A stretch of 64,000 nucleotides of DNA from assembly GCA_032768795.1 (NCBI GenBank), contig CP136491.1, positions 1,798,001 to 1,862,000 on the forward strand. Reading direction: 5' to 3'. Below are positions 63,969-64,000 of this stretch, piece after piece (positions within the stretch are counted from its first letter, which is position 1; each line of letters opens with the position of its first letter). The notes beneath the pieces are model-generated. The model did not search any database and was not told the DNA's origin. It saw only the letters and a list, made by a program, of their open reading frames with translations. Made by a program: the position numbers and the translations under genes. The stretch comes from Tremella fuciformis (taxonomy: Eukaryota > Basidiomycota > Tremellomycetes > Tremellales > Tremellaceae).

Positions 63969-64000
63969 CTTTTCCCGGTGACCTGGCTCACCGACCTCAA

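Noticed and set aside
63700..64000. Telomere repeat array
   Set aside because: No TTAGGG-type units; the repeats are 62-63 bp long with a different sequence.

Overview
The window is nuclear DNA of a basidiomycete fungus, most likely a Tremellomycete (Trichosporonales or a Saitozyma/Cryptococcus relative). This rests on dense genes on both strands and about 78 introns that restore reading frame. Most introns are 40-55 nt, begin GTGAGN/GTNNGN and end with a CTGAC-like branch site close to the AG. The set of housekeeping genes is typically fungal, and there is a nuclear tRNA-Glu with an intron. The genus is an inference; no ribosomal marker is present.

Layout. 1-14 kb is conserved core: the 3' end of ELP2, ERB1, a DUF3140 protein with a histone-H1-like tail, an SH3BGR/thioredoxin-fold protein, an unrecognised 5-exon gene, an acyl-anchored WrbA-type quinone reductase, a large DEAH helicase (RWD/UBA, DHX57-like) and a WSC-domain surface protein. 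14.56-18.78 kb is a complete Mutator-like (MULE) transposon with ~100-bp terminal inverted repeats and an 8-bp target duplication. It carries two unrelated transposases head to head: a MULE transposase and a Tc1/mariner-type DD34E transposase. It sits just upstream of ISU1.

20.1-28.1 kb is an accessory island of seven small, single-exon, same-strand ORFs (called A-G here). They encode short helical, Ala/Arg/Glu-rich proteins of no family I recognise. Most have a TATA-like box about 85-135 bp before the ATG, and pairs of them are visibly paralogous. Two similar genes lie outside the island (H at 46.3 kb, I at 61.1 kb). I consider this the best candidate for an undescribed system in the window.

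28.2-57.8 kb returns to core genes: YME2, a 1203-residue PPR protein, SEC59, MPP10, tRNA-Glu(CTC), a DapA-type aldolase, a SET methyltransferase, PRP31, OST3/6, a NASP-like histone chaperone, a SelW/Rdx protein, a twin-CX9C MIX17 protein, COQ3 and a 12-exon MFS transporter.

58-64 kb is different: visibly more AT-rich, gene-poor and full of repeats. It holds an unrecognised Cys-rich gene, gene I, two diverged ~200-bp direct repeats that look like LTRs, two separate 18-bp x3 tandem repeats, nine CGCAC motifs phased at ~10.5 bp upstream of a TATA box, and a terminal block of tandem and inverted ~21-bp motifs. It resembles a transposon graveyard or a subtelomeric/pericentromeric edge. No telomere repeat is visible.

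Exon boundaries were placed by eye and checked only for frame, splice consensus and protein sense, so individual junctions could be off by a few bases.
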